Assembly (NCBI GenBank): GCA_902517315.1
Contig: CABYBP010000001.1
Location: 25,490-89,489, forward strand
DNA from: an uncultured Alphaproteobacteria bacterium
GTDB lineage: Bacteria > Pseudomonadota > Alphaproteobacteria > HIMB59 > GCA-002718135
Reading direction: 5' to 3'
Length of the DNA: 64,000 nt
The notes beneath the pieces were generated by a model that saw only the letters and a list, made by a program, of their open reading frames with translations, searched no databases and was not told where the DNA came from. Position 1 is the stretch's first letter, and every line of letters begins with the position of its first letter. Position numbers and translations under genes: made by a program. Shown here piece after piece: positions 32,142 through 41,774 of this stretch.

Positions 32142-33530
32142 ATGGTTTGGAATTTTCAAGATAGTTATACGAAATTACCTAGTATTTTTTATAGTAAAGT
32201 TAATCCTGAAAATTTTAGTAATAAAAAATTAGTTTTGTTTAATAGTGATCTTGCAAGGGAGTTAAATTTAGATTTTAACAAATATGATGATCATGAAAAG
32301 TGTAATATTCTTTTGGGAAAAAATAAATTAGATAAAAATTACTTCTCTCAAGCATATGCTGGGCATCAATTTGGAAATTTTACAATTTTAGGTGATGGTA
32401 GAGCTGTAATTATTGGTGAACATATTACTAATAATAAACAAAGGGTAGATATACAGTTAAAAGGCTCAGGTCAAACACCCTACTCTAGAAATGGAGATGG
32501 GAAAGCTGCTTTAGGTCCAATGATAAGAGAATATATATTGAGTGAAGCTATGCATAATCTTGGTATATCATCAACTAGAGCACTTGCAGTTATTACTACA
32601 GGTGAAAATGTATTGCGTGATAGATTAGAGCCAGGTGCAATTTTAATTAGAGTCGCGAAATCACATATTAGAGTTGGGACTTTTCAGTTTGGAAGTCTTT
32701 TAAAAAATAGAGAGGAATTTCAAAACTTTATATCTTATACAATTTCAAGGATGTCTCCTGAAATAGATAATAATAATGATAAATATTTAAAATTCTATGA
32801 AACAATTTGTGATTTGCAGATTAAGTTGGTCATAGATTGGATGAGAGTTGGTTTTATTCATGGTGTTATGAATACCGATAATATGTCTTTATCAGGTGAA
32901 ACCATAGATTATGGTCCAGCAGCATATTTGGATGAATATAATCCAAAAAAAGTTTTTAGCTCAATTGATAAAATGGGAAGATATTCTTTTGAAAATCAAT
33001 CAAAAATAACGTTGTGGAATTTAGCAAGATTTGCTGAAACTTTTCTTCATTTAATTGATTCAAATGAAAAAACAGCAATTAAAAAAATTGAAGAAATATT
33101 AAATAAATATAAAAAATTGTTTGATCAATCTTGGTTAGAAATGATGTCTATGAAATTAAATTTAGATACTAATAATAATAACGAAGAAATTGTTAAAGAA
33201 TTTTTAGATTTGATGCATATTTATAAACTTGATTATACAAATACATTTTTAGATTTAGAAAATAATACTCTTGATAAAAAGATTTTTAAAAATTGGGAAG
33301 AAAAATATAAAAATAATAAATTAAGAAAATTTAAAAATGTAAATCCTCAAATTATACCTAGGAATCATATTATTGCAGAAATAATTAATGAAGTGTACAG
33401 TGATAATTACGGTCAATTATATGATTTCGAAAAAATACTAAAAAGTCCTTACGAGAAAAAAGAAAATAAAAAATATATTACCCCACCTTTAGAAAGTGAA
33501 AAAGTTTTTGAAACTTTTTGTGGTACTTAA
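32142..33530 (+). CDS. selO: Protein adenylyltransferase SelO
   Basis: The 462-residue pseudokinase-fold enzyme transfers AMP from ATP to Ser, Thr or Tyr of proteins. Family motifs are complete: YAGHQFGNFTILGDGRA, DIQLKGSGQTPYSRNGDGKA, and FIHGVMNTDNMSLSGETIDY. The C-terminus is FCGT, so a Cys sits at the antepenultimate position (460), where animal SelO has selenocysteine and many bacteria have Cys. Loss of SelO makes bacteria sensitive to oxidative stress. It abuts the M81 gene with no gap at its 3' end. Confidence 0.96.
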   Translation: MVWNFQDSYTKLPSIFYSKVNPENFSNKKLVLFNSDLARELNLDFNKYDDHEKCNILLGKNKLDKNYFSQAYAGHQFGNFTILGDGRAVIIGEHITNNKQRVDIQLKGSGQTPYSRNGDGKAALGPMIREYILSEAMHNLGISSTRALAVITTGENVLRDRLEPGAILIRVAKSHIRVGTFQFGSLLKNREEFQNFISYTISRMSPEIDNNNDKYLKFYETICDLQIKLVIDWMRVGFIHGVMNTDNMSLSGETIDYGPAAYLDEYNPKKVFSSIDKMGRYSFENQSKITLWNLARFAETFLHLIDSNEKTAIKKIEEILNKYKKLFDQSWLEMMSMKLNLDTNNNNEEIVKEFLDLMHIYKLDYTNTFLDLENNTLDKKIFKNWEEKYKNNKLRKFKNVNPQIIPRNHIIAEIINEVYSDNYGQLYDFEKILKSPYEKKENKKYITPPLESEKVFETFCGT

Positions 33531-34907
33531 TTAAATAGCTATATTATATCTAAAATTTTTTTGGAAAGGATAAATTGGCTTTTCTCTAAATAAATTTTTA
33601 ATTCTTTTAAAATCTTGAGTAACAAATCCATCTGTTAAAATCATAAAATTATCCGCTTTAAGTTTTTTAAGTTCTGGTGAAAGATATCCTGATTTTACAA
33701 CCAATATTTTATATTTTTTTAGATTTATATTTAATTCCTTAAAATCACTCAGATAATGAAAAGGTTTTCTATATTTAGTAAAAATTACTGTATTATTTTT
33801 TGAGATTACAATCGCATTATCATTTTTTAGATAAAATTTATCAATCGAGATAGAAATTTTCTTTTTTGAGATACTATCTTTTATGACAATTTTGTTTTTT
33901 TTATTTTTTAGTTCACTAAAAATTTCTTCATTATAAATTCCTGCAAACAGTGTGTTCTCTATCTTGTTTTTAAATACGTGCTCTAATACATCAATTCTAC
34001 TACCAACTCCTCCAGCTGTTGGATTGTCTCCGCTATCGGCTAAAATTGTAAATCTATTTTTATTAACTACATGAAAAATCTTATTTAATTTATAAGATTT
34101 CATATCATAAACTAAATTAAACCTATTATTCCAATAACTTAGTGCTATTTTCTTACATATTTTTTTACCGATATTAACATCTGTACAATTTACAATTGCA
34201 GAAGCTGTTGCCCTATTAGTATCAGCCCAAACATATCCTATAAGTAAATTACAATCATTAATCCCATTCAATTTATTAAAAATATTAAGATTTTTATAAA
34301 TTTTTTTACATGGTTCAACTATTGTAGATGACATTTCACCTGAAACTAAAACTGGTATTTTTTCCCAAATAATATGATTTTTTTTATTTTTTAATATTCC
34401 ATCAATTAACATTTTCAATGACCTTGAATAAGTTTGATTAACGTCGATATGTGGGGCTGTTTTATATGCAGCAAAATAATCAATATTTTTTATAATTGAA
34501 TCAGTCATCTGCCCGTGAAGATCATAAGATAATGATATTTTACAGTTTTTAGATAATTTAGAGCGAATTTTTTTAATAAAAAAACCTTCGGGATCACTAA
34601 TACCTTTGACATACATCGCACCATGCATGATTAGTAAAATACCATCAATAGGTTTTGATTTTATTAAATCATTTGTGATATTATTAATCGTTTTTATAAA
34701 AAATTTTTTATCTACAGGCCCGCCAGGCAAACTTTGATAATATTTATTTGGTATAAATGTTATATTATTATGTTTGGAATACGGAAAATTTATATATTTT
34801 AAAAGTTTTTTTCCACTTAAAACTTCAAAATCTTTTTTATTTTGTATTAATGTTGAATAAGAGCAGCATTCAGTACTAATACCACAAATAAAAATTTTTT
34901 TTTTCAT
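33531..34907 (-). CDS. M81 family metallopeptidase (MlrC-like)
   Basis: The 458-residue protein matches the M81/DUF1485 family, named after the microcystin-degrading MlrC. Conserved stretches are LLIMHGAMYVKGISDPEG (metal-binding His), SYDLHGQM, AYKTAPHIDVNQTYSRS and ADSGDNPTAGGVGSR. Most members are not microcystinases; they sit in catabolic gene sets and may hydrolyse small amides. Here it ends an 11-gene minus-strand array and follows the PCD gene by 4 nt. The true substrate is open. Confidence 0.88.
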   Translation of the reverse strand: MKKKIFICGISTECCSYSTLIQNKKDFEVLSGKKLLKYINFPYSKHNNITFIPNKYYQSLPGGPVDKKFFIKTINNITNDLIKSKPIDGILLIMHGAMYVKGISDPEGFFIKKIRSKLSKNCKISLSYDLHGQMTDSIIKNIDYFAAYKTAPHIDVNQTYSRSLKMLIDGILKNKKNHIIWEKIPVLVSGEMSSTIVEPCKKIYKNLNIFNKLNGINDCNLLIGYVWADTNRATASAIVNCTDVNIGKKICKKIALSYWNNRFNLVYDMKSYKLNKIFHVVNKNRFTILADSGDNPTAGGVGSRIDVLEHVFKNKIENTLFAGIYNEEIFSELKNKKNKIVIKDSISKKKISISIDKFYLKNDNAIVISKNNTVIFTKYRKPFHYLSDFKELNINLKKYKILVVKSGYLSPELKKLKADNFMILTDGFVTQDFKRIKNLFREKPIYPFQKNFRYNIAI

Positions 34908-34911
34908 TAAA

Positions 34912-35247
34912 TTAACTTTTAATTAAATCAATTTTGGAAGCTAATATAAAATCATTAACTGATAATCCCTCTATTGCGTGAGTATGAACCATAACTAAAC
35001 AATAACCCCATCCTATTGATATATCGGGATGATGACCTTCTTTTTCTGCTACTTCTCCTACTTCATTTGCAAATGATATAGCTTTTTTAAAATTGTTAAA
35101 TTTAAATTTTTTGAAAATCATTTCTTGATTATCATTGACTGACCATTCATTAAGTTCAGATAAGAATTTACTAATTTCTTGATAATCTAATTTAGGAGTG
35201 TTCCCATTGCATGGTTCACACTTTCCTGAAGATAAAGGTTTATTCAT
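34912..35247 (-). CDS. phhB: Pterin-4a-carbinolamine dehydratase
   Basis: I place the start at the ATG at 35247 (111 residues); a GTG at 35259 would add four residues. The active-site motif EGHHPDISIGWGYCLVMVHTHAIEG is seen in the C-terminal half, with the His pair and the Trp. The CEPCNG near the N-terminus is typical of bacterial members. The enzyme dehydrates 4a-hydroxytetrahydrobiopterin after aromatic amino acid hydroxylation. No hydroxylase gene is in the window. It overlaps the SMP-30 gene by 8 nt. Confidence 0.9.
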   Translation of the reverse strand: MNKPLSSGKCEPCNGNTPKLDYQEISKFLSELNEWSVNDNQEMIFKKFKFNNFKKAISFANEVGEVAEKEGHHPDISIGWGYCLVMVHTHAIEGLSVNDFILASKIDLIKS

Positions 35248-36193
35248 AAAATCTGGCACCTTGTTGATTTAATTCAATTGAATATAAACTAGTTGTGGCT
35301 GTTATGTACAAGATATTTCCTTCCACTCCTCCAAATTCTAAATTTGATACTAATTCAGGGATTATAAGTTGCCCAATTAATTCGTTTTGAGAATTAAAAC
35401 ATTTAATTGCTTTTCCTGCACTTGTCCAAACATTACTATCTTTATCACATCTAAAACCATCGGAGAAAAAGGGTTTAAAATCATAAATTAATTTTCTGTT
35501 AATGGGTAATCCGTCAATCATATCATAAACATACAATTGTTTGATATTTTCACCAGTATCTGCAACATATAATTTTTTTTCGTCTGGAGAAATGGCAATT
35601 CCATTTGGTCTATCAAGGTCGTCAATCATGACTTTTAAAGTATTTAGTTTAGGATCAAATGAAAACACATTACAGCCACCATATTCTTGCTCGCCAGGAT
35701 ATCCCTCATAATTTGATAGAATACCATAAGGTGGATCTGTAAACCAAATTGTATCATCCGATTTAACAAATAGGTCATTTGGAGAGTTAAGTTTCTTACC
35801 ATTATAACTATCAACTAAGACTTCCACTTCTAAATTATCATTAGTTTTATAGATACATCTTCCTCCATGTGAACAAGAAATGACATTCTCTTCTTTATCA
35901 ATAGTATTTCCATTACAATAATTGGAAGGATTTTTATATTCTGATACTAAATCATTTGATAACTTTAGCATCCTGTTATTTGGTATATCGCTCCAGACTA
36001 ATGTGTCTAAATGAGGAATATATGCGGGTCCTTCTCCCCATAACATTCCAGAAAAAACTTTTTTAACTTCAGTAGACTTTACATAGTTATTGAATTGATC
36101 AGTATTTTCTACGTGTTCATTATATTTATTTTTGTATGCATAACTTGGATTTCTTGGATCTAAATCGGCAGGTAAAAATTTTTTATCTGACAT
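35240..36193 (-). CDS. SMP-30/gluconolactonase family hydrolase
   Basis: A 317-residue six-bladed beta-propeller lactonase. Metal ligands are in the family positions: Glu of MLWGEGPAY, Asn of LNSPNDLFVK and Asp of FSDGFRCDKDSNVW. These enzymes open sugar lactones in the cytoplasm. It lies 1 nt after the 3-hydroxyisobutyrate dehydrogenase-like gene and overlaps phhB by 8 nt, so it is co-transcribed. It might hydrolyse a lactone made by the neighbouring dehydrogenase, or by the apiose genes elsewhere; this is inference. Confidence 0.9.
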   Translation of the reverse strand: MSDKKFLPADLDPRNPSYAYKNKYNEHVENTDQFNNYVKSTEVKKVFSGMLWGEGPAYIPHLDTLVWSDIPNNRMLKLSNDLVSEYKNPSNYCNGNTIDKEENVISCSHGGRCIYKTNDNLEVEVLVDSYNGKKLNSPNDLFVKSDDTIWFTDPPYGILSNYEGYPGEQEYGGCNVFSFDPKLNTLKVMIDDLDRPNGIAISPDEKKLYVADTGENIKQLYVYDMIDGLPINRKLIYDFKPFFSDGFRCDKDSNVWTSAGKAIKCFNSQNELIGQLIIPELVSNLEFGGVEGNILYITATTSLYSIELNQQGARFYE

Positions 36194-36194
36194 A

Positions 36195-37130
36195 TTATAC
36201 TTCTACACCTTTTTGTTTTTTTTGTTTATCAATTAATTGTTTTGGGAAATTTTTTGCTCTTAATTTAATTTTTGCATCTTTTTCAATTAATTTAATAATA
36301 CTAGTACTAAATGATCTTTCACCTAAATTTTTCATACCTAGTTTAAATTTTTTACTTAAATAATTTCCCAGATCTAATTTTATATTTTTTCCAAGTTTAT
36401 TAAAAAGATTTATATCTTTATTGGCTAGATCCATTGTAAATCCAACATTATAACTGCCTCCAAGTATAACCTTAGTTTCAGTTTCATTAACAAAACTATT
36501 TCCAGAACTAATCTTTATAGCTTTATAAGTTAAACCTAGGTCAATTTTATTTTTTTTTGCAACACTCAAAGCCTCACCTATACCTACTAAATGTAATGAT
36601 GCTAAATAATTTGTAATTACTTTTAATATTGAGGCATTTCCAATTTTTCCACAGTATAAAATTTCATGGCCAAGTAATGATAAAATTGGGAAACAATTCT
36701 TGAAAGTTGATTTCTTTCCTGCAGCTAGAATAGATATATTACCTGATTTAGCTCTATGCTCTCCTCCAGTAATTGGGCATTCTAATACTCTACCACCTTT
36801 AGAGCTAACTTTTTTAGATAAGTAAATCATATCATTTTTATCTGTAGTACTCATCTCAATCCAGATATGTTTTTTAGTTAAATATTTTAATATGTTTTTT
36901 AAAACTTTGCTTACCGCTTTTGGTGAAGGTAAACATGTTATTATAACATCACTCTTTTCTGTTAATTCTTTTAAAGTTTTACAAGGCTCATTTTTTAAAT
37001 TTTTTAATCTTGAATAAGATTGATTATTTTTATCATAAACAAATACTTTGTTATTTGATTTTAATAAATTATTTGTAAGGTTTGATCCAACATTTCCAAT
37101 TCCTATGAAGCCAATAGATACTGGTTTCAT
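36195..37130 (-). CDS. 3-hydroxyisobutyrate dehydrogenase family oxidoreductase
   Basis: A 311-residue beta-hydroxyacid dehydrogenase. The NAD(P) motif is GFIGIGNVGSNL at the start, the substrate-binding signature is CPITGGEHRAKSGNISILAAG (near 119-139), and the catalytic Lys region is LKVITNYLASLHLVGIGEALS. The family includes 3-hydroxyisobutyrate, tartronate semialdehyde and sulfolactaldehyde reductases; the substrate cannot be read. It overlaps the MBL hydrolase gene by 4 nt and lies 1 nt from the lactonase gene, making a small catabolic module inside a housekeeping array. Confidence 0.88.
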   Translation of the reverse strand: MKPVSIGFIGIGNVGSNLTNNLLKSNNKVFVYDKNNQSYSRLKNLKNEPCKTLKELTEKSDVIITCLPSPKAVSKVLKNILKYLTKKHIWIEMSTTDKNDMIYLSKKVSSKGGRVLECPITGGEHRAKSGNISILAAGKKSTFKNCFPILSLLGHEILYCGKIGNASILKVITNYLASLHLVGIGEALSVAKKNKIDLGLTYKAIKISSGNSFVNETETKVILGGSYNVGFTMDLANKDINLFNKLGKNIKLDLGNYLSKKFKLGMKNLGERSFSTSIIKLIEKDAKIKLRAKNFPKQLIDKQKKQKGVEV

Positions 37131-37879
37131 AAATTAATAATCATACCATCATATCCAGGTTTAGCATTTGGTGGGCACTTTGTTATTAATTCTTTTTCAT
37201 CTAGTAAAGCTGTCATATGAGTAAAAATAGTTTGCTTAGGTTTAATATATGAAATCAAATCCATAATTTGATCAAATCCAGCATGAGCGGGATGAGTATC
37301 TTGTCTTAATAAACCAACTATCCATAAATCTAGATTTTTTAATTTATCTATATCTTGATTATAAAATTTTTTTAAATCTGTAGAATATGCAAAATTACCA
37401 ATTTTGTATGTTTGAACATCAATTGACCCGTGATTATGCTTAAATGTTTCAATATTTATATTCTGAAAATTTATACTAGAATCTAATTCTTTAATTTCCA
37501 TAAATGGTAAATAATCTTTTTCTCCTTTAAAAATATATTTATAATTTGTTTCCATCTCAGGAATCATTTCTTTTGGCATATATGCAGGAATAATTTTTTT
37601 ATTTATTAAAGACATTGCTCTCATATCTGGTACACCTGATGTATGATCAGAATGAATATGAGTATAAAGTACCGCATCAATATTAGTACATTTAGCATTA
37701 TAAAGTTGCTGCCTGAGGTCTGGACTAGTATCAATTAGAATATTAGTATTTTTATGTTCAATAAGTACTGATGATCTTGTTCGAAAATTTCTTTTATTAT
37801 TAAGATCAATATTACCATGTCTATTCCACGCTAAAGGTGAGCCAAAAGATCCTCCACAGCCTAAGATAGTAATTTTCAT
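37127..37879 (-). CDS. MBL-fold metallohydrolase (PhnP-like, COG1235)
   Basis: A 250-residue metallo-beta-lactamase-fold enzyme with the metal motif THIHSDHTSG (about 72-81), the Asp of IDTSPD and FTHMTAL near the C-terminus. In alphaproteobacteria a protein of this group is encoded directly after metG and tatD, as here. PhnP-like members are cyclic phosphodiesterases; in the metG-tatD setting the function is not established. The gene overlaps tatD by 1 nt and the dehydrogenase gene by 4 nt. Confidence 0.88.
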   Translation of the reverse strand: MKITILGCGGSFGSPLAWNRHGNIDLNNKRNFRTRSSVLIEHKNTNILIDTSPDLRQQLYNAKCTNIDAVLYTHIHSDHTSGVPDMRAMSLINKKIIPAYMPKEMIPEMETNYKYIFKGEKDYLPFMEIKELDSSINFQNINIETFKHNHGSIDVQTYKIGNFAYSTDLKKFYNQDIDKLKNLDLWIVGLLRQDTHPAHAGFDQIMDLISYIKPKQTIFTHMTALLDEKELITKCPPNAKPGYDGMIINL

Positions 37880-38661
37880 TACAGATAATTATCTCTTTTA
37901 GCTTTTGTAAACAAATTAAAAAAATTATTATCAGTGATTTTTTCGAATTCTTCTAAGGATAATTTAAAAAATTTTGCCAAATATTCAGCTGTGTGTTTTA
38001 CAAAAGATGGCTCATTAACCTTACCTCTCATTGGCTCGGGTGCTAAAAAAGGACTATCAGTTTCTATAAGTATAGAATCTAAGGGAGCATTCTTAATAAT
38101 ATCTCTTAAATTTGATGCATTTTTAAATGTTATTATTCCAGAAATTGAAATGTAGTAGTTATTCTCAAGACAAAAATTTAATAATTGATTTGAACCGGTG
38201 AAACAGTGAAAAATTAGTTTTAAATTATTAGATTTATAATTTTTTAAAATATTTACAATTTCTTTTTCAGAATTTCTCTGATGTATGATTAATGGTAATG
38301 AATGTTTTATTGATGCTTCAATATGGGTTTCAAATACTTGTGTTTGTTCTTTGAGGTGGTTTTGGCTATGATATAAATCAATACCTGTCTCTCCTATTCC
38401 TATAACTTTTTCATTTTTACAAGCAATATCAAAATTTTGTAATTGAATTTGATTAAACTTATCAACTTTATCAGGATGAAGACCATATGAAAGATAAATA
38501 GGGTTATAGTTTTTTATTAAATTAAGATGCTCTTCAAAATCTTCAGGATCAGTATTTATTGATAATATTGAGCTTATATTATTTTTTTTGGAATTATTAA
38601 TGATATTCTCAAAATTTTCTGATAATTTTTTAAAATTTAAATGACAATGTGAGTCAATCAT
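37879..38661 (-). CDS. tatD: TatD family DNase/hydrolase
   Basis: A 260-residue TIM-barrel metal-dependent hydrolase. Signature motifs are MIDSHCHLN at the start, GIGETGIDLYHS (metal-binding Glu), LIIHQRNS, FHCFTGS and LIETDSPFLAPEP near the C-terminus. TatD proteins act as 3'-5' exonucleases and D-aminoacyl-tRNA-related hydrolases in different species. It overlaps metG by 8 nt and the MBL gene by 1 nt, the standard alphaproteobacterial order. Confidence 0.94.
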   Translation of the reverse strand: MIDSHCHLNFKKLSENFENIINNSKKNNISSILSINTDPEDFEEHLNLIKNYNPIYLSYGLHPDKVDKFNQIQLQNFDIACKNEKVIGIGETGIDLYHSQNHLKEQTQVFETHIEASIKHSLPLIIHQRNSEKEIVNILKNYKSNNLKLIFHCFTGSNQLLNFCLENNYYISISGIITFKNASNLRDIIKNAPLDSILIETDSPFLAPEPMRGKVNEPSFVKHTAEYLAKFFKLSLEEFEKITDNNFFNLFTKAKRDNYL

Positions 38662-40174
38662 TCAATATTCTTGGAAATATTGGTTCTGGATTATGAATTT
38701 TTATATTTTTGTTGATTAGTTTAGTAAAATTCTCAAATTTATTATTTTCCATATTATAATTAAAAATACTAAGAATTTTTTTTGAACTTGTTGGTATTAT
38801 TGGATAGAGCATTATAGCTGATTTTATAATTACATTTGTAACAATATATAAAACTTCTTCCATTCTAATTTTATTTGTTTTTTTCAATGTCCATGGTGCT
38901 TGAGTATCTACATATGCGTTACCAGCAGATATTAATTCCAAGACAGACTTAATTGCTCTATCAATTTGTTGATTATTCATAAATCTACAATATTCATCAA
39001 ATTTATTTTGAAGAATATTAATTAAATCCTGATCGTCATTAGTTAAATTTTCTGATGGCTTTAGTATAGAATCATTATTTTTTACAGCAAATGATGAAAT
39101 CCTTTGCACTAAATTACCAAAATTATTTGATAAATCAGCATTAATTCTATTTGCAATTGCTTTTTTTGAAAAATCTCCATCATTTCCAAAGGGTACTTCC
39201 CTAAATAAAAAAAACCTAATTTGATCCAAGCCATATTCATTAATGATATCGTAGGGATCGATGACATTACCAAGTGATTTAGAAATTTTTTGCCCTTCAT
39301 TAGTCCACCAACCATGTGCAAATATTCTTTTAGGAGGCTCGATACCCGCAGCCATTAAGAAAGCTGGCCAATACACTGCATGAAATCTTAATATATCTTT
39401 TCCTACAATGTGTGTTGCGGGCCAAAATTTCTTGTAATTATTATTATTTGTATCGGGATAACCTATTGCAGTTAAGTAGTTACATAATGCATCAATCCAA
39501 ACATACATAATATGCTTGGAATTATTTGGAACAGGTACTCCCCAGTTAAAAGTTGTTCTTGAAATAGACAGATCTTTTAATCCACCTTTAATAAAACTTA
39601 ATACTTCATTATATCTTGTTTTTGGTAAGATTGATTCTGGATTTTTTTCATAATAATTGATTAACTTATCTTGCCATTCTGAAAGTTTAAAAAAATAACT
39701 CTCTTCCTTAACCCACTCTACAGGTGATCCATTATCGGTAACATATTTACCATCAATTTTTTTTAATTCATTTTCTAAATAAAATGCTTCGTCTCTAATG
39801 GAGTACCAACCTTCATAATTTGAAAGATATATTTGATTATTTTTTTCTAATTGCTTCCAAAGTTCTTGTGAAGCTTTAATATGTCTTTCTTCAGTAGTTC
39901 TTATAAAATCATCTATTTCACATCCTAAAAAAGGTATTAAATTAATAAAATTAACTGAAAGTTTATCGACGAATTCTTTAGGTTTTAAGTTTGAATTAAT
40001 AGCAGCTTTTTCTACTTTTTGCCCATGCTCGTCTGTACCTGTTAAAAAGAATACATTGTTTCCTAATAATTTATTATATCGCGCAATAATATCGCAAGCT
40101 ATACTTGTATAAGCATGACCTATATGAGGAATATCATTAGTGTAGTAAATTGGAGTAGTTATATAAAAATTCAT
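38654..40174 (-). CDS. metG: Methionine--tRNA ligase
   Basis: The 506-residue class I enzyme charges tRNA with methionine. The HIGH motif is HIGHAYT (16-22) and the KMSKS motif is GQKISKSLGNVID (about 296). It is the short type, with no C-terminal tRNA-binding (Trbp111-like) domain and no Cys4 zinc knuckle, as in most alphaproteobacteria. It lies 1 nt after holB in the array. Confidence 0.97.
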   Translation of the reverse strand: MNFYITTPIYYTNDIPHIGHAYTSIACDIIARYNKLLGNNVFFLTGTDEHGQKVEKAAINSNLKPKEFVDKLSVNFINLIPFLGCEIDDFIRTTEERHIKASQELWKQLEKNNQIYLSNYEGWYSIRDEAFYLENELKKIDGKYVTDNGSPVEWVKEESYFFKLSEWQDKLINYYEKNPESILPKTRYNEVLSFIKGGLKDLSISRTTFNWGVPVPNNSKHIMYVWIDALCNYLTAIGYPDTNNNNYKKFWPATHIVGKDILRFHAVYWPAFLMAAGIEPPKRIFAHGWWTNEGQKISKSLGNVIDPYDIINEYGLDQIRFFLFREVPFGNDGDFSKKAIANRINADLSNNFGNLVQRISSFAVKNNDSILKPSENLTNDDQDLINILQNKFDEYCRFMNNQQIDRAIKSVLELISAGNAYVDTQAPWTLKKTNKIRMEEVLYIVTNVIIKSAIMLYPIIPTSSKKILSIFNYNMENNKFENFTKLINKNIKIHNPEPIFPRILND

Positions 40175-40175
40175 T

Positions 40176-41159
40176 TTATTGAGTTAAAAAATTTAATATA
40201 AATATTTTTTTATCAAGATTTAAACTAAATAATTCTTTTTGGTTATTAGTTAAATAATCAAATCTATCAATAAGATTTTTTTTGGTAAGATTTGTCGATA
40301 AAGACTCTAACTCTAGATAATTTGGCATATTAACCAAGCTTTTATCCTCTCTGTTTACTTTTAGCTTATTAGCAACAATTAAAATAAATTTAAGCATTGA
40401 TAAATAATTATTAAATTCATCATTAGTAAGTTTTGATAAAATATTAGATAAATTTATTTTATCATCATCTAGATCATTTGATAAAAGACATTTAATTGAT
40501 AATTGGAAAATATCCAAGAAATCATTGTTATAATACAGAATAGTGGTTCCTGGTGATCCATAGGTTAATTCAAAGTAAAAATTTATTTCTTCATTAGATA
40601 TTTCATCAATATTATCTTTGATAATATTAGTAAAATTAGTTAAATTATGAGTATTAAATTTAATTTTTAAACATCTTGATCTAATTGTTGGCAAAAGTAA
40701 TGAAATTTGGTTTGATATTAAAAAAATATAAGTATTTACTTTGGGTTCTTCTAAGATCTTGAGCATACTATTTGCAGAACTAATGTTTAAATAATCAGCA
40801 GAATCAACAATAACTATTTTAGAAGAATTTTGAATTGTTGTTGTTGAATTTAAAAATGTTTTTAACTTTCTAATTTGTTCAATTGTAATATTAGATTTAA
40901 TTTTTCCAGTTTTGTTATCAATCTCTTTTTCAATTATTTTTATATTTGGATGTGTATTATTTTTAAATAAATTTAAATGATGATCCAAATTACTATCTTT
41001 AAATTCTATATTTATAATATTTTTTACTAATTTGTTGAGAAAAGTTCTTTTACCTACACCACTCAATCCATGAATTAAAATTGAATTTGGAAGATTATTT
41101 GATTTGTATCTTTTAAGGAGATCAATATACTCTTTTTCAAAACCTATTAACTCAATCAT
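40176..41159 (-). CDS. holB: DNA polymerase III delta' subunit
   Basis: A 327-residue AAA+ clamp-loader subunit. Walker A is GLSGVGKRTFL (about 30-40), and sensor regions SKIVIVDSADYLNISSANSMLKILEEP (split here by context) and IRSRCLKIKF are those of delta'. It helps load the beta clamp on DNA. Between tmk and metG it sits in its usual alphaproteobacterial place, 3 nt after tmk and 1 nt before metG. No zinc-binding cysteine cluster, which some family members carry, is seen. Confidence 0.92.
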   Translation of the reverse strand: MIELIGFEKEYIDLLKRYKSNNLPNSILIHGLSGVGKRTFLNKLVKNIINIEFKDSNLDHHLNLFKNNTHPNIKIIEKEIDNKTGKIKSNITIEQIRKLKTFLNSTTTIQNSSKIVIVDSADYLNISSANSMLKILEEPKVNTYIFLISNQISLLLPTIRSRCLKIKFNTHNLTNFTNIIKDNIDEISNEEINFYFELTYGSPGTTILYYNNDFLDIFQLSIKCLLSNDLDDDKINLSNILSKLTNDEFNNYLSMLKFILIVANKLKVNREDKSLVNMPNYLELESLSTNLTKKNLIDRFDYLTNNQKELFSLNLDKKIFILNFLTQ

Positions 41160-41162
41160 TAA

Positions 41163-41774
41163 TTATAACTTCAATTTTTTAATAATATTTTTGTGAATTA
41201 TATCTTTAGATAAAGAAGCATCAACCATTATATATCTTTTTGGATTTACTATTTTATTATATCCTTGAATTACTTTTTGATGAAATAATAAGTTAGATTT
41301 ATCGTACTTGTTTTTAACTTTCCTCTGTTTTAATCTTTTAATTATTTCTTTTGGATTGATTTTAAAAATAAAAGTATAGTTAGGAAAAAAATTGTTTAGA
41401 AGTTCTTTGTGAAGTTTCTGAGTTCGTTTAATTCCAAATTTATTTACATATCCTTGATAAACAAAGGATGAATCTGCATATCGATCTGAAATGACAATCT
41501 TTCCTTTTTTAAGATTAGGAATAATTACTTTATTTATATGATTTGATCTAGCTGCCATAAGAAGAAGCAATTCTTCTAAATTATTAATTGTAGATTTATT
41601 ATCCAAAATTAATTTTCTTAACTTTTCTGCAAAATTTGTACCTCCAGGCTCTCTGGTGATAATAAAAGGAATTTTATTTTTTTTTAAATATTTTGATAAA
41701 AGTAATATTTGAGATGACTTTCCGCTAGCTTCAGGTCCTTCAAAAGTAATGAATAAACCTTTATTTGATTTCAT
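41163..41774 (-). CDS. tmk: Thymidylate kinase
   Basis: I take the start at the ATG at 41774 (203 residues, MKSNKGLFITFEG); an upstream TTG at 41789 would add five residues without support. The P-loop is EGPEASGKSS, the substrate motif REPGGTNFAE and the LID precursor region ISDRYADSSFVYQG, all as in Tmk, which phosphorylates dTMP to dTDP. The gene starts inside the last codons of the carboxypeptidase gene (14-nt overlap), so translation is probably coupled. Confidence 0.95.
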   Translation of the reverse strand: MKSNKGLFITFEGPEASGKSSQILLLSKYLKKNKIPFIITREPGGTNFAEKLRKLILDNKSTINNLEELLLLMAARSNHINKVIIPNLKKGKIVISDRYADSSFVYQGYVNKFGIKRTQKLHKELLNNFFPNYTFIFKINPKEIIKRLKQRKVKNKYDKSNLLFHQKVIQGYNKIVNPKRYIMVDASLSKDIIHKNIIKKLKL

